Part shown: in pieces, positions 47,201 to 55,441 of the stretch
Position numbering within the stretch: position 1 is the stretch's first letter
Layout of the letters: the number at the start of each line of letters is the position of its first letter
From: Candidatus Gastranaerophilales bacterium
Lineage (GTDB): Bacteria > Cyanobacteriota > Vampirovibrionia > Gastranaerophilales > Gastranaerophilaceae
Assembly (NCBI GenBank): GCA_944322615.1
Contig: CALUPH010000007.1
Span: 36,273-100,272, forward strand
DNA: 64,000 nt
Direction of reading: 5' to 3'
Program-made: the position numbers and the translations under genes
The notes under the pieces: model-generated
What the model was told of the DNA's origin: nothing
The model's database searches: none
The model's input: the letters and a program-made list of their open reading frames with translations, nothing else

Positions 47201-47338
47201 CATATATTTAATTCTTTGAATGATTGTAAAAGTTTTTCCGGTACCGGGTCCTGCTAAAACCATTACAGGTCCATTAACTGTTCTTATACATTCCATTTGC
47301 TTTGTATTTGGATTAATAACCGGTTTTAAATCATTCAT
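44267..47338 (-). CDS. UvrD/Rep-family DNA helicase with PD-(D/E)XK nuclease domain
   Basis: A 1023-aa superfamily 1A helicase fused to a RecB/AddB-type nuclease. Helicase motifs in order: Walker A AGPGTGKT (residues 29-36), LTYSEAAANEMKARL, FLVDEYQDTNYSQ (motif II), GDDDQIIYEFQGA (motif III), LTLHGSKGREFEYVF (motif V) and LFVGVTRAKHTLYLS (motif VI). The C-terminal ~250 residues carry ISPSTLNSYLNCPRCFLY, the nuclease core ELYDYKTGSAK and the closing CEYCNYKHLC. Together these give four cysteines for an AddB/Cas4-like [4Fe-4S] clasp. This is the layout of single-chain helicase-nucleases for double-strand break repair. No AddA/AddB partner is beside it. Confidence 0.9.
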   Translation of the reverse strand: MNDLKPVINPNTKQMECIRTVNGPVMVLAGPGTGKTFTIIQRIKYMLQECINPTSILCLTYSEAAANEMKARLVKEIGTIASAVTINTYHAFCNDIIKQYPNEFELLDGVSLVDEITKQSIMKETLEEVKPEVYRTKWGDAFYFIPELLKVVDEIKSNQVTKDEYFYTLKTHPAWQGKMDELIAEYNQREQKGKLVKTFLNNFESHKKKMAKAKEAWDIYEKYDIKLKQKNFIDFNDMINMVLEVFDSNDDFLKKVSSKYQYFLVDEYQDTNYSQNSIVFKLAEGANSENIFVVGDDDQIIYEFQGAKTDTLEKFLIKYPQTKVICLNENNRSTQNILDFSYKIISQDKTRLEYNEDFSKYNISKVLIAKNPQITPLNKKIQFHGFADIKQENNFIVKEIENIISSDNMPINKEGKKDLSKIAILTRENNELNTFASLLEAKNIQFQIKESKNIFDIKSSLVIYFYLKALLNHEFNGDKLFGLLLAEPFNFANEDYSYLLEQNRLNHKDLISNIRLGIENDYKWSNSLRVKSFIQTFDSLIGLKSNLNIKDLIIEVINRTGILDFFLNNEINKSENIYAIKKIIDEAQSFLYIKKGAWLGDFLEHLDTAFESNIPITIDKEDYTQNAIQLLTLHGSKGREFEYVFMPNLIAKKWEGKRVNNTMSLPIDKSDKKTDEDTQRRSEQLRLLFVGVTRAKHTLYLSYSNAIDTNPQELTTYLSEAIQDDNLIESYNHELEKQEYLLEVAQMLKKEPFDYAKAFKDELKARIENFIISPSTLNSYLNCPRCFLYSYVLNIPVLDRETASAHYGNAIHRTLQWVVQYAKENSQYPIKDDVIKSFERNLSKEKFETEEKREEFRIRGIKCFDKYYKQILETPYTRIYSTEYSFNYVPFESHFLKGFIDRIEKNNDGTIELYDYKTGSAKPKSQIADGKDYENYLNQLRFYKYAYEIQNHDIKVTKAGLIFVEEPDCNFYINLTEEDNKIIETKIKYAYDNILELNFKPESENKKACEYCNYKHLCKLADL

Positions 47339-47650
47339 AAAACATTCCTATATAAAACTCGTGCTTATAATTAGTATTACTAAATTATAGCATATGTAAT
47401 ATTAAAGAAAATCAAAAATAATACTAAATTATAATACTTTTTAGCCATATGCTTTATATACAAGTTATAAAATTTATAATATTCTTAGAATATATCGTAA
47501 TAAAACACTTTTTTACAGGAAATTGAAATAATTTTCTGTTTTTATTTTTTGTTTTATATGTATCAAAATTGTTATAAAAACTATAAAGTAAAAACTATTT
47601 TGGATATATTATTACTAGTTGGGAATACCTGTAAATAGAAAGAGATATGT
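47339..47650. promoter_or_regulatory. 312-bp divergent intergenic region between helicase and Na/Pi transporter
   Basis: No gene seen. It must hold divergent promoters. The 12-mer TACTAAATTATA occurs twice in the same orientation, at 47378-47389 and 47422-47433, 44 bases apart; in DNA this A+T-rich that may be chance. I do not recognise a Pho box. Confidence 0.35.
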
Positions 47651-49432
47651 ATGGATTTATTTTCGATTTTAACTCTTATAGGGGGATTGGCATTTTTCCT
47701 CTATGGGATATCTATTATGTCATCAGGACTTGAAAAAATCGCAGGCGGAAAACTTGAAAAATTACTAAAGAAGATGACTTCAAGCCCTATAAAAGGTTTA
47801 CTGCTTGGTGCGGGAATAACTGCAGTTATTCAATCTTCATCAGCAACAACCGTTATGTTAATTGGTCTGGTCAACTCAGGTTTAATGGACTTATCTCAAA
47901 CGATAAGTGTTATTATAGGGACAAACATTGGTACAACGATTACTGCATGGATTCTAAGTTTAAGCGGAATTCAAGAGGGTGCATCATTCATATTAAAACT
48001 GTTAAAACCTGAATCATTCACACCATTACTTGCATTTATCGGTGTTTGTATGATTATGGCGGCAAAAAGCAACAGAAATAAAAGTGTTGGTTCTGTTATG
48101 GTCGGGTTTGCTATTTTAATGTTTGGTATGGGATTAATGTCAAGCTCAATGTCACCACTATCACAAAATGATGATTTTAGAAATGCAATGGTTGCCTTTA
48201 CAAATCCATTTTTAGGATTTATCGTCGGACTTGTTATAACAGTTATTATTCAAAGTTCATCTGCATCAGTAGGTATTTTACAAGCTTTATCTATGGTCGG
48301 AGGAGTTACTTGGGGCGCTGCTATTCCTATAATTTTAGGACAAAATTTAGGGACTTGTATTTCTGCCGTACTTGCAAGTATTGGTGTTAGTACAAATGCA
48401 AAAAGAGTTGCCGCAGTCCACGTTATATTTAACTCTATTGGAGCTATTATATTATTGCCTTTATTTTATATTGCTAATGCTATTTTTAAATTCGCTTTTG
48501 TGGATACAGATATAAATCCTGTTGGCATTGCAATTGTTCATTCTACATATAACATTTTAACAGCTATTATGCTATTCAATTTTATTAAATTAATTGAAAG
48601 TTTAGCAATAAAATTTGTACCTGAAACAAAGAAAGAATCTGAAAAGAAAATCTTCCTAGATGAGAGATTATTAAATACACCAACCCTTGCAATATCAGAA
48701 TGTTTCACTAAAACTATTGAAATGGCAGAAATAGTAAGATATAACTACATAACTTCAACTAAAATGTTAAAAAGCTTCCATAGAAAGAAAGTTGATGAAA
48801 TACAAGAAAACGAATCTACAATCGACACATTTGAAGATTACCTTAATTCTTACTTATTAAAACTATCAGGAAGAGAATTAACAGAAGCAGACAATAATAA
48901 AATTTCACAAGTTATGCTAGCAATAGGTGACTTTGAAAGAATAGGCGACCACGCTACAAATATTTTAAAATACGCTGAAAAACTCAATGATTCAGATAAT
49001 AAATTTTCAGAGGAAGCAGTTGAAGAAATTAAAACAATAGTAGGGGCTGTTTCTGAAATTTATGATATGACTCTTGATTGCTACAAAACAGACGATTTAG
49101 AACTTGCTCAAAAAATCGAACCTTTAGAAGCTGTTATAAAAAAAGGTGTTAAAAGAGCAAAAAATAACCATATTCAAAGATTACAAAACGGTCAATGTAG
49201 TGCAGAAAAAAGCTTTATGTTTTCTGATTTGTTAAACGATTTAAGAAGAATTGCAGCACACTGCGGAAATATTGCTACAGGCGTAATTCAACTTCACGAT
49301 ATAACTATCAATAAACATGAATACAACCATAGAAACAAAGATGAGGATATGGAATTTAAAAACAGATACAAAGACTATAAATCGAGATATAAAGTCATAA
49401 AAAGAAATAAAGAAGCTATATCTTCAAAATAA
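47651..49432 (+). CDS. Na/Pi cotransporter family protein (NptA/YjbB type) with PhoU-like domain
   Basis: A 593-aa inner-membrane phosphate transporter. The membrane part (residues 1-320) has two Na/Pi repeats with the QSSSA signature: VIQSSSATTVMLIG near residue 61 and IIQSSSASVGILQAL near residue 202, with GTNIGTTITAW and GQNLGTCISAVL after each. Residues ~340-570 are a cytoplasmic PhoU-like helical domain (MLAIGDFERIGDHATNILKYAEK, then DLRRIAAHCGNIATGVIQL). Such proteins move phosphate with sodium, inward or as efflux. AGAAAGAGA lies before the ATG and a strong terminator follows. Confidence 0.92.
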   Translation: MDLFSILTLIGGLAFFLYGISIMSSGLEKIAGGKLEKLLKKMTSSPIKGLLLGAGITAVIQSSSATTVMLIGLVNSGLMDLSQTISVIIGTNIGTTITAWILSLSGIQEGASFILKLLKPESFTPLLAFIGVCMIMAAKSNRNKSVGSVMVGFAILMFGMGLMSSSMSPLSQNDDFRNAMVAFTNPFLGFIVGLVITVIIQSSSASVGILQALSMVGGVTWGAAIPIILGQNLGTCISAVLASIGVSTNAKRVAAVHVIFNSIGAIILLPLFYIANAIFKFAFVDTDINPVGIAIVHSTYNILTAIMLFNFIKLIESLAIKFVPETKKESEKKIFLDERLLNTPTLAISECFTKTIEMAEIVRYNYITSTKMLKSFHRKKVDEIQENESTIDTFEDYLNSYLLKLSGRELTEADNNKISQVMLAIGDFERIGDHATNILKYAEKLNDSDNKFSEEAVEEIKTIVGAVSEIYDMTLDCYKTDDLELAQKIEPLEAVIKKGVKRAKNNHIQRLQNGQCSAEKSFMFSDLLNDLRRIAAHCGNIATGVIQLHDITINKHEYNHRNKDEDMEFKNRYKDYKSRYKVIKRNKEAISSK

Positions 49433-49454
49433 AAACATTATTATATAAATAATT

Positions 49455-49498
49455 AAAAAGTTTGTAATTTATAAGTTGATAATATTACAAACTTTTTT
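49455..49498 (+). terminator. rho-independent terminator of the Na/Pi transporter gene
   Basis: AAAAAGTTTGTAAT (49455-49468) pairs with ATTACAAACTTTTTT (49484-49498) across a 15-base A+T loop; the second arm ends in a T6 run. It lies 23 bases after the stop and just before the tRNA-Ser gene. Confidence 0.88.
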
Positions 49499-49529
49499 AT
49501 TTAAAACAAAATGAAATCAAAAGATAAAC

Positions 49530-49619
49530 TGGCGGAAAGGGTGGGATTCGAACCCACGGCAGAGTTTCCCCTGCACAAACGTTCCAGGTTTGCACCTTAA
49601 ACCACTCGGACACCTCTCC
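49530..49619 (-). tRNA. tRNA-Ser (anticodon GGA)
   Basis: Read on the minus strand from 49619: acceptor GGAGAGG pairs with CCTTTCC; anticodon stem CAAAC/GTTTG encloses loop CTGGAAC, giving GGA (serine, UCC/UCU). A long variable arm (GCAGGGGAAACTCTGC-type stem) and the T-arm GGGTTCGAATCCC are present. Discriminator G at 49533 and an encoded CCA at 49532-49530. The long variable arm confirms a class II serine tRNA. Confidence 0.95.
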
Positions 49620-49686
49620 AAATAGCCACTATTATTTATAACAAAGATTAGGTACACAGTCAAATATATTTATAAACTCAATTTAT

Positions 49687-50031
49687 TTATTTTGTTGATT
49701 TTTTTCTTAACTTTTCAAGTTCTTTTGCTACTGAAACAATATATTCAATTTCAACCTCAGAAAGCTTATTGAATATCTTTACAAGACTCTTTCTGGAAGA
49801 ACTATATTCATTTTCTTGTTCCATATCCTCAGAAAATTCTTTTAGCGAAATATCCAATGAATCAAGGATTTTTACAAAGTTTTCAAATTTTGGATAATGA
49901 ATACCTGTTTCTATTTTGGAAATTTGTTTTTCAGTAACCCCTATTTTCTCCGCCAAATCATGCTGAGTCATTCCTTTTCTTTGTCTAAATTTTCTTATCT
50001 TTTTTCCTATTATAATTTTTGAATTATTCAT
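49687..50031 (-). CDS. XRE-family helix-turn-helix regulator
   Basis: A 114-aa DNA-binding protein. The HTH spans residues ~10-62: IGKKIRKFRQRKGMTQHDLA, EKIGVTEKQISKIETG, YPKFENFVKILDSLDI. The remaining ~50 residues are an acidic then basic helical tail for dimerisation or partner binding. The frame opens 7 codons earlier, but GGTGAT stands before the ATG at 50031, so I start there. It is transcribed away from the PLD-type gene with about 150 bases between them; it could regulate that gene or itself. No prophage or toxin partner is visible. Confidence 0.82.
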   Translation of the reverse strand: MNNSKIIIGKKIRKFRQRKGMTQHDLAEKIGVTEKQISKIETGIHYPKFENFVKILDSLDISLKEFSEDMEQENEYSSSRKSLVKIFNKLSEVEIEYIVSVAKELEKLRKKSTK

Positions 50032-50182
50032 ATTATCACCATAATAAAACACTAGTTATATGTTAGTTTCTAAAAAAAACAAATAGAACACCTTTAAACG
50101 CACTAAGAGCCAAATACAATACAATGTTGAATAATACTATTTTAAATTTAATACTAATTTCTATTTACTATATAATAATGTT

Positions 50183-51919
50183 ATGAAGAAAAATATTTTA
50201 CTTTTCTTATTTATTATTACAATCCTTTTCGTTTTTTCATATAGACAATCGAATGATAAATACAAGGTCTATAAAATAGAAACACCCACGAAAATTTTTA
50301 TTGATAGTAACAAAAATTTAATTTTTGATGATATCAATCCATATATTGTTTCTAATGTTATTTCTATCAACAGAAGTTCTGATTTAAAAGAATTTCCCAT
50401 ACTAAAAAATTTAACTTCTGATGAAAAATTATTTCTTGAATATAAAGCAAATGAACTTGCTAAAAGTCTTTTAGAAAATAAATTTATTTATATAAAAGAT
50501 AATGAAATTATTGTCAAAAATCAAAAATACTCCAAAATCTTATTGGATTCAAAATTCGTGTTTAATAAAAATGAAAAGACACAAATAGAATTAATAAAAA
50601 ACCTGAAATCATACAATTTAGATGAATTTTTTATTTTCAATAAAAGAACTAAAAAATATTACAAGTTCAATTCTAAAGATAGAATTAGTGCTCAAAACTT
50701 CAAACTAATACATATTTCACAAATACCTCAATCAATACTACTAAATGAAATAAAACAGAAAAATGAACCACAAGAAATAATAATAAAAAAACCAATAGAT
50801 ACATTTGAAATTAATAATATAAAAATATTTTTTCAAGATTTAAATACAATATATAAACCAAATAATAGATGTGATACAAAAGCTTGTAAAACACTAAAAA
50901 AGGAAATAGAAAACAGTAAACAATCAATAGATTTTGCTGTCTATGGAATAAATAATCAACCTGAAATTTTGAATGCGCTTATCAATGCACAAAATAGAGG
51001 AGTCAAAATAAGATGGGTTTGTGACTTTGATAAAAGAAATAATAATTACTATCCTGACTTAGATTTTCTAAAGAATAAAATAAAATCATTTACAACTGAT
51101 GAAAATTATGACAAATCAAATACACCTGCGATTATGCATAATAAATTTTTTATATTTGATAATAAAAAAGTATGGACCGGTTCATCAAATATAACAGGCA
51201 CCGATTTAACAGAGTTCAATGCAAACTATTCAATATTAATTACATCGAATAAAATAGCAGAACAATATAAAAATGAATTCGAACAAATGTACAATGGATT
51301 TTTCCATACAGATAAACAAAAACAAAATAAAGACATAGTAGTTCCGGATAATAATACAAAAATAAAAGTTCTTTTTTCTCCACAAGATAAAATTATAGAT
51401 AACGAAATTATTACTATAATACAAAAAGCTAAAAAAAGTATTTATATACCTATATTTTTTATTACTCATAAAGAAATAAAAGATGAACTTATAAAAGCAC
51501 ATAAAAGAGGAATAGATATAAAAGTTATAAATGATGCTACTAATGCACATTCAAAATATACAATTCATAAAGAATTAAGAAAATCAGGTATAAAAGTAAA
51601 AACAGAAAATTATGCAGGTAAAATGCATATGAAAGCAATGTTTGTTGATGGCAGAATAAGTATAATTGGCTCAATGAATTTTACAAAAAGCGCAAATAAT
51701 AAAAATGATGAAAATGTTTTAATAATTGATAATGAAGAAATCGCAAAATATTTTGAAAAGACGTTTATATACCTTTGGAATAAAATTCCAAGTAAATATG
51801 AATACTTTGATCCGAGAGCAGAATCTTTAGAATCAATCGGCTCTTGTTACGACGGTATAGATAATAATTTTGACAATAGAATTGACTCTGAAGATGTAGG
51901 ATGCATTATAAAAAACTAA
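50183..51919 (+). CDS. membrane-anchored phospholipase D-fold protein with two HKD motifs
   Basis: A 578-aa protein. Residues 4-21 form a hydrophobic N-terminal segment (ILLFLFIITILFVF), a signal anchor or signal peptide. Residues ~220-390 and ~395-540 are two PLDc domains with complete catalytic HxKxxxxDxxxxxxGSxN motifs: HNKFFIFDNKKVWTGSSN and HMKAMFVDGRISIIGSMN. Both active sites are intact, so it should be a phosphodiesterase (lipase or nuclease) acting outside the cytoplasm. The N-terminal 200 residues are of unknown fold. The last 30 residues, SCYDGIDNNFDNRIDSEDVGC, form an acidic Asp/Asn pattern framed by cysteines, like calcium-binding MopE-type tails. Its stop overlaps the convergent LptD-like gene by 4 bases. 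Confidence 0.83.
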   Translation: MKKNILLFLFIITILFVFSYRQSNDKYKVYKIETPTKIFIDSNKNLIFDDINPYIVSNVISINRSSDLKEFPILKNLTSDEKLFLEYKANELAKSLLENKFIYIKDNEIIVKNQKYSKILLDSKFVFNKNEKTQIELIKNLKSYNLDEFFIFNKRTKKYYKFNSKDRISAQNFKLIHISQIPQSILLNEIKQKNEPQEIIIKKPIDTFEINNIKIFFQDLNTIYKPNNRCDTKACKTLKKEIENSKQSIDFAVYGINNQPEILNALINAQNRGVKIRWVCDFDKRNNNYYPDLDFLKNKIKSFTTDENYDKSNTPAIMHNKFFIFDNKKVWTGSSNITGTDLTEFNANYSILITSNKIAEQYKNEFEQMYNGFFHTDKQKQNKDIVVPDNNTKIKVLFSPQDKIIDNEIITIIQKAKKSIYIPIFFITHKEIKDELIKAHKRGIDIKVINDATNAHSKYTIHKELRKSGIKVKTENYAGKMHMKAMFVDGRISIIGSMNFTKSANNKNDENVLIIDNEEIAKYFEKTFIYLWNKIPSKYEYFDPRAESLESIGSCYDGIDNNFDNRIDSEDVGCIIKN

Positions 51920-54108
51920 ACTGTTTCTTTAAGATATTTCTTATATGATTTTTTCTTTACTTTCTTTTGCTTGGATTTTTCTTTACCAAATTTATCAGGA
52001 TTTTTTAATACAGCCTTCTTAAACTTAATATCAGAATCTTGCGTACCAACTAACATAGAAAGTATAAACATCGTATTTCTTCTAATTGAATCATAACCTA
52101 CAGTCAATCTTGCATATTCTGGCCCCACACTTACAAGAATTCTATTTTCTTGGAATAAATCATCATTTTTATAATCACTATTCATAGCAAGAGATGCCAT
52201 ATACCCAAGAGTTAAATACTTACATACTTTTAAACTTTCAATTAAAACAAAATTGGAACGACCATATCTGTATCTGTCAAAATCAAAAGGTGAACGACCT
52301 GCCGTAGCTGTTTGATAATACATTAAAGCCTGTGACCAAGGTCCCACCTTTGTATTAAGTGCAGGACCAACTCTTAACAGTCCAACAGTATCACCAGAAG
52401 TATAAACAGCTGCCGATGTCTGAGCAACCAAACCTAAATTAAGAGTTATATTTCCTTCTTCATTTTCATATTGATATACTGGTTTAAAGGTTTGGGTCAT
52501 CCATCTAAAACGACCCTCTGCATCGCCCCAATCAACATTTTTAACATTATCTACAAATACACCCGCAGAATACATCTGAGAAAAACGTAACTTTAAATCT
52601 TTTACATAATCAGTTCTTGAATAAGAAAGTTGCCCTGCATACTTTGGCATTCTGTATCCTATAAACCATTCATTTTGATTTGCATATCTGGAATAATTTA
52701 ATAACAATCCAGGTGCCAATTTATGTCTGCCACGAACAACTAGTTCATCCTTTGAAGTTCCATATGCAACTTCTGTCATATTATATTGATTTCTAAATCT
52801 TGCAATACCACCAAATCCAAGTTTATCATCTTTATAAGTAAGTATCGGTGCAAGTTTTAAAGTAGAACCGCCCGGTACATTCAAAACAACAGCTGGACCA
52901 ATATGTGAGCCTAACATACTTTGAGAACCAATTTCGGGGAAATTACTTTCTACGCTGCTATGAGTTTTATTTGTAACTATCTGTACTGATGGCACTTTTG
53001 CAATTTTATGATTTTTTAAATATAAATCAGCATTTTTAATTGTAATTACTTCATGATCATCTTTTGAATCTATAACAATAGTATTTGCTTTTAATTTGTA
53101 TACACCTTTTGCTTCTTTACTCATCAATTTGGGTTTTTGCTGAAATATTCTACCTTGATCAACATATGAGGCAAAAGATCTTGCACCCAAACTCAAAACT
53201 TCATCAGCAAGAATTTTAGCAACACCATCATTTTCTTCTATCCTATCCGAATACAAAAAAGCTTCTTTTGCTGATAACTGTATATCTTCCATTTTGGTGA
53301 CAGGATTTTCTACAAAACCACTCGGTTTACTTAAATCGATTCTTACAAAATCTCCTTCAGTGGTAGACTCAGGTGTTGTTAAAACAACATTTTCGCTGGC
53401 TTTAATTATATTCCTATCATAGTTAAAAACTATTTTGTTTGCAGTTAACTTCAAATTTTGTGATTTGAAAAGAACTTGAGAATTTCCAACTGCCTCTACT
53501 TCATATCTGTCAGGGAAATATTCTAAGTAATCGGCAGTTAATTCAATACTGGGTTCTACTTTTTGTGTATCTGTTTTTTTCTCTTTTTTCTTTTTATTAA
53601 AAGAGAATAACTTATCCCAAAAGGGCTCATCATCAGCTTTTTGATTTAGTTTTTCTAATTCTTTTTGCTTTTCTCGTTCTTCTGCTCTTAATTCTTTTTC
53701 TAATTCAGACTTAGTTAAGCCCTTCTTCGGTTTTGAAACAAAAGTATCATCTGAAACATCTATCATCTTTTGTTCTGTTACCTCAGTCTTAACTTCATTA
53801 TTCACAGCTGGAATTTCACTTATATCATTATCTTCATTTTTTGTTTCATCAATTACGTCAGCAGCATCTTTTCTTTCTTTTTCTAGCTGTTTTAATTTTC
53901 TTTTTTCAATTCTTTCTTGTCGTTTTGTCTTGATTATATTAACAATAGAATCCTGGTTTTCAGGCATTTCTTCTTCATCTACATAAGCAGGATTCAAAGA
54001 TGAATAAAAAGGATCAATACCTAATTCAGGATAATAATCTGCAGATAATGCCGAATTAACAGCTAATGAAAATATTATTGATATTAGTAAAAAATACTTT
54101 TTGTTCAC
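51916..54108 (-). CDS. LptD/OstA-like outer-membrane LPS assembly protein
   Basis: A 730-aa exported protein. Signal peptide at residues 1-23 (KKYFLLISIIFSLAVNSALSA). Residues ~45-180 form a long, very charged coiled-coil-like stretch (EKRKLKQLEKERKDA and similar). Residues ~185-300 are an OstA/LptA-type beta-jellyroll region (IELTADYLEYFPDRYEVEA, LTANKIVFNYDRNIIKASENV). The remainder is beta-strand-rich with aromatic ends, as in a barrel. LptD inserts LPS into the outer leaflet, in line with lpxI/lpxB in this window. It ends in a Lys-rich tail instead of a terminal Phe, which is unusual for an outer-membrane barrel. It follows the M23 peptidase gene by 11 bases. Confidence 0.75.
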   Translation of the reverse strand: MNKKYFLLISIIFSLAVNSALSADYYPELGIDPFYSSLNPAYVDEEEMPENQDSIVNIIKTKRQERIEKRKLKQLEKERKDAADVIDETKNEDNDISEIPAVNNEVKTEVTEQKMIDVSDDTFVSKPKKGLTKSELEKELRAEEREKQKELEKLNQKADDEPFWDKLFSFNKKKKEKKTDTQKVEPSIELTADYLEYFPDRYEVEAVGNSQVLFKSQNLKLTANKIVFNYDRNIIKASENVVLTTPESTTEGDFVRIDLSKPSGFVENPVTKMEDIQLSAKEAFLYSDRIEENDGVAKILADEVLSLGARSFASYVDQGRIFQQKPKLMSKEAKGVYKLKANTIVIDSKDDHEVITIKNADLYLKNHKIAKVPSVQIVTNKTHSSVESNFPEIGSQSMLGSHIGPAVVLNVPGGSTLKLAPILTYKDDKLGFGGIARFRNQYNMTEVAYGTSKDELVVRGRHKLAPGLLLNYSRYANQNEWFIGYRMPKYAGQLSYSRTDYVKDLKLRFSQMYSAGVFVDNVKNVDWGDAEGRFRWMTQTFKPVYQYENEEGNITLNLGLVAQTSAAVYTSGDTVGLLRVGPALNTKVGPWSQALMYYQTATAGRSPFDFDRYRYGRSNFVLIESLKVCKYLTLGYMASLAMNSDYKNDDLFQENRILVSVGPEYARLTVGYDSIRRNTMFILSMLVGTQDSDIKFKKAVLKNPDKFGKEKSKQKKVKKKSYKKYLKETV

Positions 54109-54119
54109 TTTTAAATACC

Positions 54120-55247
54120 TTATAAATAATTGTTTGGATTTTGAGGTTTACCATTTATACGAACTTCAAAATGCAAATGAGGACCTGTAGAATAACCTGT
54201 TGTACCGACAAGACCTATAGTTTGACCTCTGACAACATTTTGACCTACGCTAACTTTTTGTTGCGACATATGAGCATATAAAGTAGTAGTTGGTGCTCCT
54301 GTACAAGAACCATGGTCAAGAATTACAACTTTTCCATAGCCGCCATACCAACCGGAATAAATTACTTTACCTGAGTTTGCTGCTTTAATAGGAGTTCCAT
54401 ATGGCACACCATAATCAATACCGGTATGGAATATTTTTGATTTAAATATTGGGTGAGTTCTCCATCCAAATGGTGAAGTTACTCGACCGGCTACAGGAAG
54501 TATAAATCCACTTGAGACATTAACTCCGCTATTTTTTGTAGTTTTTGAAATCATTGATGTCAAACTTGCAGACTGTCTCATCAACTCACGTTCAGAACGT
54601 TCATAAGCTCTTTTATCTTTCTGAATTTTTTCTATCATCGATTTATTTTGACGAATAGTAACTTTAATGTTTGAATTTTCTCTATCAATATCACGTATAA
54701 TTCTTGAAAGTTGTCTTCTTTCTAATTCCAAACGTTGTTTTAAAAGTGCAATTTTCTTGGCCTCAGCTCTTAATTGCTGCATTTTTTTCTTATCAGATTG
54801 AATTATAAGATTTTGATAATAAATTCTATCCAGGAACTGACTTATACTATTTGTTGATATTAACAAATCCAAAATTAGAGTATGTTTTGTTTTATATATA
54901 CATCTTATTCTTTCTGCAGAAGCATTTTGCCTCTTATTATACTGGGCAAGATATGAGTTTAATTCATCTTGAAGGTTTGAAATTGTTGTTTGTTTTTCGC
55001 TATATTCTTCTTTTGATTGTTTTAATTCTCTTTGATTTTTTTCCAACTTTTGTTGGTTTCGACTTAGTTTATTAGCCTCTTGCCTTTCGAGCCTTGCAAG
55101 TGATCTTATTTTTTTCTTTATTTCAATTCTTTTTTGTTCAACTTTTTTTATTTGCTGAGCGTTATCTGCATAAGAACAATCTGCGACATATATGAATGTC
55201 ACAAATGCTAAAAATATAGAAACTAAAACTCGTTTACTTATATGCAT
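54120..55247 (-). CDS. EnvC-like M23 peptidase with N-terminal coiled coil
   Basis: A 375-aa exported protein. Signal peptide at residues 1-27 (VLVSIFLAFVTFIYVADCSYA). Residues ~30-235 form a long coiled coil, and residues 245-375 an M23/LytM domain with the zinc ligands intact: HTGIDYG (H and D near 275-279) and HLHFE near residue 358, plus the intervening LYAHM. An intact site means it may cleave peptidoglycan cross-bridges itself, whereas E. coli EnvC is an inactive activator of amidases. It precedes the LptD-like gene by 11 bases and follows a 33-aa membrane ORF by 16 bases; together they look like an envelope operon. Confidence 0.88.
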   Translation of the reverse strand: MHISKRVLVSIFLAFVTFIYVADCSYADNAQQIKKVEQKRIEIKKKIRSLARLERQEANKLSRNQQKLEKNQRELKQSKEEYSEKQTTISNLQDELNSYLAQYNKRQNASAERIRCIYKTKHTLILDLLISTNSISQFLDRIYYQNLIIQSDKKKMQQLRAEAKKIALLKQRLELERRQLSRIIRDIDRENSNIKVTIRQNKSMIEKIQKDKRAYERSERELMRQSASLTSMISKTTKNSGVNVSSGFILPVAGRVTSPFGWRTHPIFKSKIFHTGIDYGVPYGTPIKAANSGKVIYSGWYGGYGKVVILDHGSCTGAPTTTLYAHMSQQKVSVGQNVVRGQTIGLVGTTGYSTGPHLHFEVRINGKPQNPNNYL

Positions 55248-55263
55248 TTTCGCCCATCAATAA

Positions 55264-55365
55264 TTAAAACAATAAGAAAATTAGTCCAGCTCCAAAGAAC
55301 CAAGCAACTAAACATACTAATAATACTAATAATATAGCTCTTCGATTTCTTCTAAAAAATTCCAT
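55264..55365 (-). CDS. 33-aa single-span membrane peptide
   Basis: ATG at 55365 opens a 33-codon frame to TAA at 55266-55264. The product begins MEFFRRNRRAILLVLLVCL and ends in a hydrophobic stretch (AWFFGAGLIFLLF): a short positively charged N-terminus and one transmembrane helix. GGGGAT stands 6 bases before the ATG. It lies 16 bases upstream of the M23 peptidase on the same strand, so it is probably the first gene of that operon. Function unknown. Confidence 0.6.
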   Translation of the reverse strand: MEFFRRNRRAILLVLLVCLVAWFFGAGLIFLLF

Positions 55366-55441
55366 TCTATATCCCCAATTTATAATAACCTATTATAATT
55401 TTACCCCAAAAATCAAATGAAACAAATTTATTAAGGGCTTT

